From Subdoligranulum variabile (GTDB lineage Bacteria > Bacillota > Clostridia > Oscillospirales > Ruminococcaceae), in assembly GCF_025152575.1 (NCBI RefSeq), contig NZ_CP102293.1, forward strand, positions 186,001 to 250,000: a stretch of 64,000 nucleotides of DNA, written 5' to 3'. Below the pieces are notes generated by a model. It made no database searches and was not told the origin of the DNA. It saw nothing but the letters and a program-made list of their open reading frames with translations. Below, in pieces: positions 34,066 through 41,955 of this stretch (positions are counted from its first letter, which is position 1; each line of letters begins with the position of its first letter). Both the position numbers and the translations under genes were made by a program.

Positions 34066-34127
34066 CCGTAGAATATCGATTCTACAAGGTCTTTTTTGGT
34101 GGGAGCTGGTGGATCCGAACGGCCGAA
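34066..34127. repeat. Left attachment-site repeat with tRNA-Tyr 3' fragment
   Basis: Matches 38638-38699 except at 34086, 34115, 34121 and 34122. It contains a hairpin GTAGAAT/ATTCTAC, the encoded ACCA complement and the T-arm segment of tRNA-Tyr, the last already mutated. Confidence 0.85.
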
Positions 34128-34233
34128 AATCATGTTTCACAAAATGGCCGCATTGTTTTGGCCGTACCATTCCTGCAATTTGCCGGAATGATTCGGCTTG
34201 TTCCGCTGAGTTTTGACACGTTTTAGGCGAACA

Positions 34234-34254
34234 GGGTCCCGAAAACGGGACCCC
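34234..34254. repeat. GGGTCCC inverted pair near left element end
   Basis: GGGTCCC (34234-34240) and GGGACCCC (34247-34254). The same motif recurs as a direct pair near the right end (38603-38627), as expected for integrase arm sites. Confidence 0.45.
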
Positions 34255-34291
34255 AATACCCGCCATAAGTAACCCGACAGGAGAGCGTTTT

Positions 34292-34669
34292 ATGTCTGTT
34301 TTTCGTGTGCCTAAGCGCAGCAACTTTACTGTTATGAGCAACGTCCATCCGCGGGAGGCCAGTTTGTCTCTGAAAGCAAAAGGACTGCTGTCCTATATGC
34401 TTTCCAATCCGGACAACTGGGATTATAGCTTGCGCGGTCTGGCCCGTTTCAGCACTGACGGTGTCGACAGTATGCGTAGCGGCCTGAATGAATTGATGCG
34501 GCACGGGTATCTGGTCCGTGTAAAGGTTCGAGATGCCAAAGGACGAATCGTCGACTGTGATTACCAAATCTTTGAGGTGCCACAGAAAGAGATTTCCCAA
34601 GAATTGGAAACCCCATGATTGGATTTTCCAATTCTGGAGAATCCAACGCAACTAAATATGGGAGGTTAG
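34292..34669 (+). pseudogene. Replication-type helix-turn-helix protein fragment with in-frame stop
   Basis: The open part (34292-34618, 108 aa) starts at ATG after AGGAGA. Its text (NFTVMSNVHPREASLSLKAK, LSYMLSNPDNWDYSLRGLAR) is the N-terminal winged-helix domain found in replication or mobilisation proteins of Firmicute mobile elements. A TGA at 34616 interrupts it, but the same frame continues with LDFPILENPTQLN to a TAG at 34667. Family members are usually two to three times longer, so the C-terminal part is also lost. Confidence 0.8.
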
Positions 34670-34955
34670 TAAGTATAGAGATTAGCAAAATATCTACTTG
34701 CTGAAAAGGAAGATGTGAATGGCCATTTTGAACTTCTGGTTTGCCAGTGTTTTCTCTGCAGAGGGCGCTCTCTTTTTCAGCTGGTAATAGAGTGAGGTAA
34801 AAAATTGGCAAGCACGGCATCATGCTGGCACACGCCGGCAAAATGCCACTTGTCAGGGAAATCTTCCCCTGAAACCCTTCGGTTATTCCATTAAGCGGCG
34901 GAAAAAATATGTAATGTGCACTTATAGAAAAGGGGCTGGGTTCCGGAGTCTGTTG
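34670..34955. other. Non-coding remnant between HTH fragment and efflux module
   Basis: No convincing ORF, RNA gene or repeat is seen. Composition is closer to the flanking mobile DNA than to the core chromosome. Confidence 0.5.
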
Positions 34956-34985
34956 TTGACACAAAAGTCGGGAAAATGATATACT
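34956..34985 (+). promoter_or_regulatory. Promoter of the attenuated efflux module
   Basis: TTGACA (34956-34961), 18 nt, TATACT (34980-34985). Confidence 0.75.
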
Positions 34986-35007
34986 GACACAGTCCGAAAA
35001 GAAAGGA

Positions 35008-35190
35008 GGGCGCACAAATGGCTTGGAGATTTTCTAAGATCCAACTGAAAAAAGGCAATGTTTTGGCCTTTCATGGGGATAGTGCGCCCTTTTGGAAGGT
35101 CAAAATGGCACGTTGATGCGCTGTTGGACGTAAAAAGTTGTGCACTATCTCCTTTTACTTGCAGACACCTGTGAGAAAAGGAGATTTTTT
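35008..35190 (+). promoter_or_regulatory. Leader attenuator with mutually exclusive hairpins
   Basis: Four segments can pair in alternating ways. 1:2 is GGGCGCAC (35008-35015) with GTGCGCCC (35082-35089). 2:3 is GGGGATAGTGC (35075-35085) with GCACTATCTCC (35142-35152, one mismatch). 3:4 is ATCTCCTTTT (35147-35156) with AAAAGGAGAT (35176-35185), followed by T6 ending at the efflux start codon. Segment 4 includes the efflux ribosome site. The layout matches tet(M)- and mef-type attenuation. Confidence 0.75.
35018..35116 (+). CDS. 32-aa leader peptide
   Basis: Starts at ATG 35018, 8 nt after AAAGGAGGG, and ends at TGA 35114-35116. The peptide begins MAWRFSKIQLKKGNVLAFHG. It spans segments 1 and 2 of the attenuator, so ribosome position on it would decide which hairpin forms. 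It is almost certainly regulatory rather than a functional protein. Confidence 0.65.
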   Translation: MAWRFSKIQLKKGNVLAFHGDSAPFWKVKMAR

Positions 35191-36279
35191 ATGTTTACTA
35201 TTAAACGGCAGATTTGCCTCATCTACTCCATAACAGCACTGGGAAGCCTCCAGTTTGCAGGCTCCTGCTGGGCAGCGCTACTGGCAGCGAGGGGGTTTTC
35301 CTTGACCCAGATCGGATTGGCAGAGGCGGTCTTTCACCTCACAAGTCTTTTATTTGAAGTTCCATCCGGCGTGATTGCCGACGTATTCGGACGCAAACGC
35401 TGTATGATCGCCAGCCAATGTATGTCCGCAATGGCCTCCGTTGCCATGATGCTTTCCGGCTCTATAGGGGGTGTCTGTATAGCGATGGCACTCAGTGCGT
35501 TGGGGTATAATTTTGCTTCCGGAGCACGAGAAGCACTTGCCTATGAGAGCCTGAAACAATGCGGTCAACAGAGCGCCTATGAACGGTTTGCCGTCAATGA
35601 CACAACTATATGGAGAATCGGGACGGCATTGTCCACGCTGTGCACTGGAGCCGCACTGTGGATCGGCCCGCGTGCCGCCTACGGCGTGGATTAGACCCTG
35701 GCATTGTTGGGGTTGTGGCCAGCCATACAGCTACAGGAATCTCAAAACGGCGAGGTCTCTGACAGCGATATAATGCAGCGCATCTGTGCTGCTGTAAAGG
35801 AAAGCGTTGGGTTTGTTGTCCATAGCCCAAAGGTCCTGCAGCTGATGTTAGGCAACGCTTTGGTAGGATCTGTGGCAACTATGCTGCTCTATCTGTTGCA
35901 AGCGCGGCTGCCGGTTATGGGAATTCCTGATGGCTTGTTGGGCCCAGTGCTGTTTCTGCTGGGACTGAGCGGCACTCTGGGGCTGCAAATTGCCCGCCTT
36001 ACAGGTCGGCTGCGGTACCGTTTGGTTGTAGTGCTGTGTGGTACCGGCGTTCTCACAGGAACGCTTCTGGCCGCCACATCTTGGCTCCCTGCGGTGCTGG
36101 CTGGTGGATTTCTGGCAGGGACACTGGATGATCTGATGGACGTGTGCAGCGATGTTATACTGAACGAAATGATCCCTTCCTCTAGAAGGGCAACGCTGGT
36201 TTCTGTTTCGTCCCTTGTATTTTCTTTTGTAATGCTGGCCGTCGCTCCGCTGTTGGGGGCACTTTTCAGCATGGCTTGA
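35191..36279 (+). pseudogene. MFS efflux transporter (tetracycline-type) interrupted by TAG
   Basis: The reading frame from ATG 35191 holds an in-frame TAG at 35692 and then continues uninterrupted to 36279, so about 362 residues in total. The first part has the MFS loop 2-3 motif (FEVPSGVIADVFGRKRCMIA) and regular hydrophobic helices. The second part has LGNALVGSVATMLLYLLQAR and GTLDDLMDVCSDVILNEMIP. It resembles the Tet(40)-like group of gut Clostridia as far as memory allows; this was not checked. With the amber codon it would give only six helices. The attenuator upstream supports an antibiotic-response history. Confidence 0.8.
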
Positions 36280-36354
36280 CGTGATAATACATCGTTTTTA
36301 TTATTCGTTAGGCTTTCATTGAGCTCTTGCTGCAATTGAATTATTAAATCAAAA

Positions 36355-36396
36355 CAGCGAGATAGACCTTCTTTAAGGGAGGCGTCTGTCTCGCTG
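36355..36396. terminator. Hairpin between efflux gene and XRE gene
   Basis: CAGCGAGATAGAC (36355-36367) pairs with GTCTGTCTCGCTG (36384-36396) with one mismatch. The T-rich tract is on the minus-strand side. Confidence 0.6.
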
Positions 36397-36430
36397 CTTT
36401 AACGTAAAAGCAGATTGAAAACTGCTGTGT

Positions 36431-37012
36431 TTATCTATTCTCTTTATTCGAAGTGTCTTTCCGCAAAACTCGCCATTGCTTCTGAGTTTTATATTTCCCG
36501 CAACCATTACAGGAATATGGCCACTGGAGTTTCCACTCGGTATATTCTTCCAGGGTGATCGTTTTCTCTCGCAATTCTCTTTTGCGTACTTCCCATTCCT
36601 TCAGGTAATCATCCATGAATGTGTTTTGAAACCATAACATAGTGGGATCATGCAACAGCCAGTTATCGTTATCACTGTATTCAATTTTGAACGCCTGAAT
36701 GGAGTTATATGGCTCGCCATCGGGATGTGCTGTAGAGAGTGACATAAGATGAGGGTCCTCTGTATCAGCCCAAAAAAGTAATTCTATAAGCTGCGTAAAG
36801 AAGCCTTCTGGTTCGGTATCTAGCGCGTAGATACACACATCCAACACCTGTGCCATTTTTTCAAGCACATCTCTTTTTGGCGTTCGAAAGCCCATTTCAT
36901 ACTGAGCAATCCGTGCCTGACAATCGCCCTTCAGCTCCAGGGCTTCGCCCAACGCTTTTTGGGTCATACCACGAAACGTGCGGATAAAGCGGATTTTTTC
37001 ACCGGTTGTCAC
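36431..37012 (-). CDS. XRE-family helix-turn-helix regulator
   Basis: A 193-aa protein starting at GTG 37012, 9 nt after AAGGAG. Residues 5-60 are an HTH_3 domain (IRFIRTFRGMTQKALGEALE, QARIAQYEMGFRTPKRDVLE). The rest is acidic and aromatic, ending in a CNGCGKYKTQKQW knuckle of unknown role. It faces a second HTH gene across an operator-like region, like a phage or ICE immunity switch. Confidence 0.85.
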   Translation of the reverse strand: MTTGEKIRFIRTFRGMTQKALGEALELKGDCQARIAQYEMGFRTPKRDVLEKMAQVLDVCIYALDTEPEGFFTQLIELLFWADTEDPHLMSLSTAHPDGEPYNSIQAFKIEYSDNDNWLLHDPTMLWFQNTFMDDYLKEWEVRKRELREKTITLEEYTEWKLQWPYSCNGCGKYKTQKQWRVLRKDTSNKENR

Positions 37013-37044
37013 AGGAATTCTCTCCTTCTGTGTGCTTTTCTTGT

Positions 37045-37073
37045 ATCGTAATAGATTTATTCATAGTTGGCAA
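37045..37073 (-). promoter_or_regulatory. Promoter of XRE regulator
   Basis: On the minus strand, TTGCCA (37068-37073), 17 nt, TACGAT (37045-37050). Confidence 0.5.
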
Positions 37074-37083
37074 TAGAAGATTT

Positions 37084-37163
37084 ACATTTTTGATAATTGC
37101 GTGTTTTTACATTATCGAATAAGTGACTTATAATCAAAATACAAGATTAACATTTTGGATAAT
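37084..37163. promoter_or_regulatory. Three operator-like repeats between divergent HTH genes
   Basis: ACATTTTTGATAAT (37084-37097), ACATTATCGAATAA (37109-37122, reads TTCGATAATGT on the other strand) and ACATTTTGGATAAT (37150-37163). The middle copy lies in the spacer of the rightward promoter. Confidence 0.6.
37106..37134 (+). promoter_or_regulatory. Promoter of small HTH gene
   Basis: TTTACA (37106-37111), 17 nt, TATAAT (37129-37134). Confidence 0.75.
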
Positions 37164-37183
37164 CCAAGAAAGGGAGGTACTTT

Positions 37184-37435
37184 ATGAAAGCAAAAATGAC
37201 TTTTGCAGAATTGCGCTGTTGCATGATCCGCAAAAATATCAATCAAAGTGAATTGGCAGAGGTGGCCGGAATTGCTGACGCAACCATGACTGACCGAATG
37301 GCAGGACGCAGCTATTTTCGGGTAGACGAAATTACCCGGATTGCTAAGCTGCTGGATATTCCGGAAAGCGAATATTATCGCTTTTTCTTTGCTTCTGAAA
37401 ATTATCCCTCCGCGCAACGCGGGCATAGCGCATAA
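37184..37435 (+). CDS. Small Cro/CI-type DNA-binding protein
   Basis: An 83-aa protein with GGGAGG before the ATG. Residues 5-60 are an HTH fold (LRCCMIRKNINQSELAEVAG, ATMTDRMAGRSYFRVDEITR). It probably binds the repeats upstream of itself and sets the switch with the 193-aa regulator. The integrase follows at 15 nt, so it may control excision. Confidence 0.82.
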   Translation: MKAKMTFAELRCCMIRKNINQSELAEVAGIADATMTDRMAGRSYFRVDEITRIAKLLDIPESEYYRFFFASENYPSAQRGHSA

Positions 37436-37450
37436 AGGAAGGAAAATAGA

Positions 37451-38588
37451 ATGGGCCTTAAAAAAGCAGAAGCACATTGGGAGAAAAACAGAAAACGGTG
37501 GCGCGTTAATGGGCAGCGCGACGGGGAGAGAAGGACCTTTTATAGTTTCACGCCAGGTCTACAAAAAGGATGCTGAACGTAAGGCTGATAGTTGGAAAAA
37601 GGGAGTTCTTCACGAAAATAGCGATCCATCTGTCGCAGAACTGTGGGAGTGCTTTCTCCGCTATCTGGTGGAAGAAAAGCAGGTGGGAACCAGCACTGTT
37701 GATCAGGCGCGGAAGTTTGGCCGCAATTACATACTACCTGTCTGCGGAAACTTACGAATCTCTCGCTTGAATGAGGGTCACCTGCAAAGAGTGCTCAATC
37801 TTTCCGCGCAGAAAGGTTGCCTGCGACAAGATACGCATCGTCCTTCGAAAGGGCCGCTCAGCCTGAAAACCCTGCGCGGATTGCGCAACATAGAACAGCA
37901 ATTTGTAAAATGGTGCCGTATCAATGGTTATACCGATCTGGTACTGGAAGGCTTGGAGGTGCGCACCAGCGCACAGAAGGTTGAAAAAGAAATCTTACAA
38001 CCCAATGAGCTGCGGACGCTGTTTCATGTGGATACCCGGTTGGTGCGCGGTAAACGTGTGTTCGACGAGCAGATTTACTCCTATCGTTTTGCGGTAGTCA
38101 CAGGGCTGCGTCCAGGCGAATTGATGGGGTTGCGCATTGGGGATATCCAAGGAGACAAACTTCATGTTCAGCAGGCAATCAACAGGTATGGAGAAACAAC
38201 CAGCGGGAAAAATCAGAACGCCAGGCGAACCTTTGGGTTGAATTCGTTTACCCGCCGGATTGTTGAGCAACAACTGGAGCTACTTCACGCCAGCGGGATG
38301 CCTACAGCCCCGGACAGCCCTTTGTTTCCTGCTATGAATCAATAGAGCCGGTATCATCAATGGAAGTCCTATGCACGCTCTAATGGCATCACAGCCATCA
38401 GCTGCTATGAAATGCGCCACACCTTTATCTCTTTGGCGCAGAATCTGCCGGAGGGAGATCTACGAAGATTATGTGGTCAGTCTGCCAGTATGGATACAAG
38501 GGGCGTGTATGCGCATAAACTGTGCGATGACGATACCCGCATTGCCGGAGAGGTGGACCAAATTCTAGGGAGGTATCTTGATAATTGA
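37451..38588 (+). pseudogene. Tyrosine integrase with frameshift and amber codon
   Basis: The true start is ATG 37451 (AAGGAAGG upstream), giving an arm-binding N-terminus (KKAEAHWEKNRKRWRVNGQR ... TFYSFTPG). That frame ends at 37576; the homologous text resumes in another frame (DAERKADSWKKG), so a frameshift lies near 37560-37575, at an A5 run. The core frame has the first catalytic Arg in TGLRPGELMGL, then TAG at 38343. Beyond it the same frame continues with YEMRHTFISLA and GVYAHK (His/Arg and Tyr nucleophile) to TGA 38586. It matches the integrase position next to attR. Confidence 0.88.
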
Positions 38589-38602
38589 CAACCACCGAAA
38601 GT

Positions 38603-38627
38603 GGGGTCCTAAACGGGGTCCCTAAAC
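38603..38627 (+). repeat. Direct repeat of GGGGTCC-TAAAC near right element end
   Basis: GGGGTCCTAAAC (38603-38614) and GGGGTCCCTAAAC (38615-38627), candidate integrase arm sites matching 34234-34254. Confidence 0.5.
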
Positions 38628-38633
38628 AAAAAA

Positions 38634-38662
38634 AGCCCCGTAGAATATCGATTCTACGAGGT
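38634..38662 (-). terminator. tRNA-Tyr terminator inside the right att repeat
   Basis: On the minus strand CCTCGTAGAAT pairs with ATTCTACGGGG around CGAT, then seven T's. Confidence 0.75.
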
Positions 38663-38699
38663 CTTTTTTGGTGGGAGCTGGTGGATTCGAACCACCGAA
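38638..38699. repeat. Right attachment-site repeat
   Basis: Copy of 34066-34127. It covers the tRNA-Tyr terminator hairpin, the CCA end, the 3' acceptor strand and the T-arm. Confidence 0.85.
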
Positions 38700-38753
38700 G
38701 CATTAAGCAGCAGATTTACAGTCTGTCCCCATTGGCCACTCGGGAAAGCTCCC
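38669..38753 (-). tRNA. tRNA-Tyr (GTA)
   Basis: 85 nt with encoded CCA. Acceptor arms 38673-38679 and 38747-38753 pair 7 of 7; the anticodon loop reads CTGTAAA; a long variable arm is present as in bacterial tRNA-Tyr. Promoter at 38793-38821. It is the integration target of the element to its left and stays intact. Confidence 0.96.
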
Positions 38754-39123
38754 TTATTTTGTTTCGTGCACCGCAGTTCCGAGTGCTCGATTATTATAGC
38801 AAACCAAAAGGGAAAATGCAAGCCTTTTTTTGAATTTTTTTCAGGTTTTTTCAAAATATTTATAGATCTCCGAAAAATCAACGTATCTATGTTATTATCC
38901 ATTCTTCTTTTGGCGAATTCCTTACGCATATCTTTTCTGCAACGTCGGCTGTCTGGTTATGACCTTCTCGTTTCCTGTAAAATAAACAGAGGCTTTTCTT
39001 TCCTCCGTTGGCATATTTTTCATCACAAGGGGCATCGGCCAGCGCACTATTCAGGGCGTCATTGCAATATTCTACTTGGCGCAAAACGCTGCTCTCTTCC
39101 CTTTTCTCTTCCCGGAAAACCTG
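38754..39123. other. Stretch without a supported gene
   Basis: It holds the tRNA-Tyr promoter (TTGCAT 38816-38821, 17 nt, TATAAT 38793-38798, minus strand). A 65-codon open frame at 38887-39084 (minus) has no ribosome site or recognisable domain. Confidence 0.6.
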
Positions 39124-39545
39124 CTATTCCAGCGATAAAAACAGCGTCCCCTTCATCTCTAAAATATCATCCACCGGAATGATGGTAGCATCCTGCATGA
39201 CGATTTCCCGTTCATCCATTCTGATCTTCCTGACAACACCTGACACCGTTCGATATGCCCCACCTGTTTTCTGTTCGTCGGGCTTAAAATAGATAAAACA
39301 AATCTTTGGCTGCGCGTTCAAACGCTCCTGCAAAAGGTGAATCATCCCGTCCCGCCTTTTCTGTTCTTCTTCGTCCAATTCAATTTTCGTTCCGTTAAAC
39401 GCCCGGTCTCCCGAATGGCGTCATCATAGCCGGTAAGTGCCGCAAAAGGCGAAAACTGGGCCGCACGTTCCCACATTGGCATCTGCGGCCGCTTGGATGA
39501 AACATGATGCTGCAGATAGATGATATCTTCATATGCTCCCGTCAT
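39124..39545 (-). pseudogene. YolD-like protein, frameshifted
   Basis: The first frame gives MTGAYEDIIYLQHHVSSKRP through WERAAQFSPFAALTGYDDAI and GRLTE, the YolD N-terminal half. The second (39378 to 39124) gives DEEEQKRRDGMIHLLQERL to the C-terminus. A single-base shift near 39395-39400 joins them. YolD-like genes usually follow a Y-family polymerase gene, as here, where they overlap by 4 nt. Confidence 0.85.
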
Positions 39546-40393
39546 GCTCGGTGCCCTCCCATCTGCGTGTTGCGCGCCTTAGCCGTCGTGCCCTCTTCCA
39601 TATCCATCCCTCTTAGGACAGCGTTTTTCCCGAATAGTTTGTACAACAAATCTTCATTGTTGACCGTGCACCGGTCCACGTCGCCCGACGTAAACATACC
39701 ATAGGCTTCCAGCTTTTTCGCATACCCTCTACCCACACGCCAAAAATCCGTCACTGGCCGATGTGACCAAAGTTCTTCGCGGAAACGCATCTCGTCCAGT
39801 TCGGCGATCCGCCCCCGTTTTTGTCCGCCGGGATATGCTTGGCCACGATATCCATCGCCACTTTACACAAAAAAGATTCGTACCGATGCCGGCCGCCGCC
39901 GTGATACCAGTGGTATTCAGAACATCCACGATTATCTCCCTTGCCAGTTCTTGCGCTGACATATGATATGTATGGAGATACTCCGTTACATCCATAAGCA
40001 CTTCGTCGATAGAATACACAATAATATCCTCTGGCGCAATATACTTGCGGTAAATATTATAGATTCGCGCACTGTACTGCATATAGAACGCCATTCGCGG
40101 CGGCGCAACGATAAAGTCGATGGCCAGTTCGGGAAACGCTTTAAGCTCGGTAAGAAAACAGGACTTTCCCTCCAGGCATTGCCCTGGTACTCGGCATAGA
40201 CGCTTTCTGTTGGCTCCCTGACTTGCTGCACAACTTCAAACAGCCGCGGGCGGCCTGGTATGCCATAGCTTTTCAAAGAAGAACTCACTGCCAGGCAAAT
40301 TGTCTTTTCTGTCCGCCATTCATCCGCCACCAAAAGATTTGTGTCCACCTGGTCCAATCCACGTTCCCGACATTCCTCCTTCTCTATGAACAA
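39542..40393 (-). pseudogene. Y-family DNA polymerase (UmuC/UvrX-like), multiply broken
   Basis: Three frames carry consecutive pieces. First CRERGLDQVDTNLLVADEWR through SYGIPGRPRLFEVVQ, then AFYMQYSARIYNIYRKYIAP and VYSIDEVLMDVTEYL (the catalytic SIDE), then FREELWSHRPVTDFWRVGRG. The metal-binding start (DLKSFYASVE in relatives) is missing, and the little-finger part appears deleted between two GKNA-like segments, leaving only the typical C-terminus. Non-functional; a relic of a mobile-element translesion polymerase. Confidence 0.85.
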
Positions 40394-40807
40394 TATTCCT
40401 GCTCGTTCTTTCTTGCTTTTGGGTGGAAACTACGCAAGAGGCTCCCGTTGCAGGTCCACGTATCATCGCTTGCCTCTAAGACGCTTCTGCTCGCCTTTCT
40501 CTAAACCATTTTTCGATGCAAACTGCCATTTAACTGCTACCAGCCCGACTTAAATCGCCTTTTAAGTCAATATGAAGTAGCGGCTTGCAAAAGAATGTTT
40601 TCATTCCCATGCAGTGCCTACCAACCTATAGTCCCCAGGGGGTCTGTGAACCGCACCCAGACCTTTTCAGCGGAATCCTATTTTTAGCTTTCTGCCGCTG
40701 TTTACGCCGACAGTGTATTATTTAAACTAAAGTAGACGCACCACATTCTTGGTTTAGGACTCACACCAATTTTCACCACTAATTCCAATTTTTCACTGTG
40801 CCAAAAC
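40394..40807. other. Stretch without a supported gene
   Basis: Remnants upstream of the polymerase pseudogene; no RNA gene, repeat or intact frame is recognised. Confidence 0.5.
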
Positions 40808-40852
40808 AAAGGCACCGGTACAAACCACAAGACGGCTTATACCAGTGCCTTT
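40808..40852 (-). terminator. Original tRNA-Arg terminator
   Basis: AAAGGCACCGGTA (40808-40820) pairs with TACCAGTGCCTTT (40840-40852) with one mismatch; T-rich on the minus-strand side. It directly follows the displaced tRNA 3' half. Confidence 0.65.
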
Positions 40853-40898
40853 TGGCGTCCCTGAGAGGATTTTGAACCTCCGGCCTACCGCTTAGGAG
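40853..40898 (-). pseudogene. Displaced 3' half of tRNA-Arg(CCT)
   Basis: It reads from the anticodon loop (CTCCTAAGCGG) through the T-arm to the acceptor strand CAGGGAC and GCCA. The acceptor pairs 7 of 7 with GTCTCTG of the 5' half at 44381-44387. The T-loop has one extra A, a sign of decay. Confidence 0.85.
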
Positions 40899-40906
40899 TT
40901 TGGCGT
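40891..40906. repeat. 16-bp direct repeat, copy 1
   Basis: CTTAGGAGTTTGGCGT, identical to 42214-42229; a unit boundary in the array. Related sequence continues downstream of both copies (AACTTCCCATTATT). Confidence 0.8.
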
Positions 40907-41034
40907 GACCAGTGATGTACGGACCAGATGTAACTTCCCATTATTTCTCTTTCAAAACATATCTCTGGGTACAAGGTTTTTGTGATGAAACTTGCACAAA
41001 AGGCCGCATCATGACGCGCTTTTTAAGGCGTCCT

Positions 41035-41053
41035 ATTAGCAAATTCTTAGCAA
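41035..41053 (+). repeat. Paired wTTAGCAA motif
   Basis: ATTAGCAA (41035-41042) and CTTAGCAA (41046-41053), 11-bp phased; the same pair occurs at 42360-42377. Confidence 0.55.
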
Positions 41054-41126
41054 GAATCAGCTTGGATGCGGTGCGGCTCTTCTCACTTCAAGCTTTGTTG
41101 ACCGAGCAAATCATGGAGGTTAAACA

Positions 41127-41324
41127 ATGGAAAATCATGAAAAGCGTCCGCTGCCGGAAGCGCGCACTTACACCGTAGAAGATGTGGCTGCCATGCTCAA
41201 CATTGGGCGCACATCGGCCTATACGCTGGTAAAGGAAGGTCACTTCAAGACCGTGCGCATTGGTACGGCAATCCGGATCTCTAAAAAGTCGTTTGACGAA
41301 TGGCTGGAGAAGTTGGAGTTGTAA
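41127..41324 (+). CDS. Excisionase-like winged-helix protein (first unit)
   Basis: A 65-aa MerR-type HTH protein (YTVEDVAAMLNIGRTSAYTL, VRIGTAIRISKKSFDEWLEK) with GGAGG upstream. It is the Tn916 Xis/DNA-binding family size. No integrase follows it; the toxin-antitoxin genes lie beyond on the other strand. Paralogous to 42462-42656. Confidence 0.85.
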   Translation: MENHEKRPLPEARTYTVEDVAAMLNIGRTSAYTLVKEGHFKTVRIGTAIRISKKSFDEWLEKLEL

Positions 41325-41389
41325 AGCAAATCGTTGAATATTCAAAGGGCCGCCGTAGACTCAAAACTACGACGGCTCTTTCGTATCAG

Positions 41390-41680
41390 TTACTTTCCAA
41401 ACAAATCACTATGGGTCCCTGTACGGGTCAGGGTTAGTACCAAAACATCATCCTCAACCCGATAGACCAAGAGCCAATCGGGTAGGATGTGACATTCTCG
41501 ATGTCCGACCCAGTTGCCGGTAAGTGCGTGATCCTTGCTTTTCTTCGGCAATGTCTCTCCCGCAGCCAAGAGCATAATGATCCGCTCCAGCAATTCAATT
41601 TTCAGGCCGCGTTTCATCGCCAGCTTGTAGTCCTTTCGGAATTGCGTGGTGAACTTGACCACATATTTTGTCTGGCTCAT
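41390..41680 (-). CDS. YafQ-family mRNA interferase toxin
   Basis: A 96-aa RelE/ParE-superfamily toxin (TQFRKDYKLAMKRGLKIELL, LPKKSKDHALTGNWVGHREC, HILPDWLLVYRVEDD). The HILPDWLLVYR segment and a C-terminal His (TGTHSDLFGK) are the YafQ active-site region. Starts inside the antitoxin stop (4-nt overlap). It would cut mRNA on the ribosome when the antitoxin is degraded. Confidence 0.93.
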   Translation of the reverse strand: MSQTKYVVKFTTQFRKDYKLAMKRGLKIELLERIIMLLAAGETLPKKSKDHALTGNWVGHRECHILPDWLLVYRVEDDVLVLTLTRTGTHSDLFGK

Positions 41681-41955
41681 TTCTTCAAATCCGCAAACAT
41701 CTCATCCACATCGGTGTACCCCTTTACAGACGGATCCTTTGCAATCCTTTCCGCCTCCAGCATGGCAGCAATCGTTTCCTTGTTGGGTTGATTCAAATTG
41801 ATCTCAAAAGGGATCCCGCCCTCCCGAAGAGACTGCCGGACAAAGATGTTGAATGCGGTGGACAGGTTCATGCCGAGTTCGGCAAACAGTGCGTCAGCCT
41901 GTGCTTTCAGTTCAGAATCCATACGAATACTAATATTGGTAGTAGAACCGGCCAT
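41677..41955 (-). CDS. RelB/DinJ-family antitoxin
   Basis: A 92-aa protein with an N-terminal ribbon-helix-helix (TTNISIRMDSELKAQADALF, LGMNLSTAFNIFVRQSL) and an acidic C-terminal tail that wraps the toxin. AAGGAGATG precedes the start. It should neutralise the YafQ toxin and repress the pair. Likely stabilises the array. Confidence 0.94.
   Translation of the reverse strand: MAGSTTNISIRMDSELKAQADALFAELGMNLSTAFNIFVRQSLREGGIPFEINLNQPNKETIAAMLEAERIAKDPSVKGYTDVDEMFADLKK

Larger units (their letters stand above)
34066..38699. mobile_element. Decayed integrative element at the 3' end of tRNA-Tyr
   Basis: Bounded by 62-bp imperfect direct repeats (34066-34127 and 38638-38699, four mismatches). The right copy covers the 3' end and terminator of an intact tRNA-Tyr; the left copy is the displaced tRNA 3' fragment. 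Cargo from left to right: broken replication-type HTH gene, leader-peptide attenuator, interrupted MFS efflux gene, two HTH regulators on opposite strands, and an interrupted tyrosine integrase next to the right end. At least three genes have nonsense or frameshift lesions, so the element is probably immobile. Confidence 0.88.

Noticed and set aside
35692..38345. Stop-codon recoding (amber suppression) in the tRNA-Tyr element
   Set aside because: The nearby tRNA-Tyr has the normal GTA anticodon, one of the three stops is TGA, and the integrase also has a frameshift. Simple decay explains all.
38887..39084. 65-codon minus-strand frame beside tRNA-Tyr
   Set aside because: No ribosome site, promoter or recognisable domain; the region looks like decayed mobile DNA.
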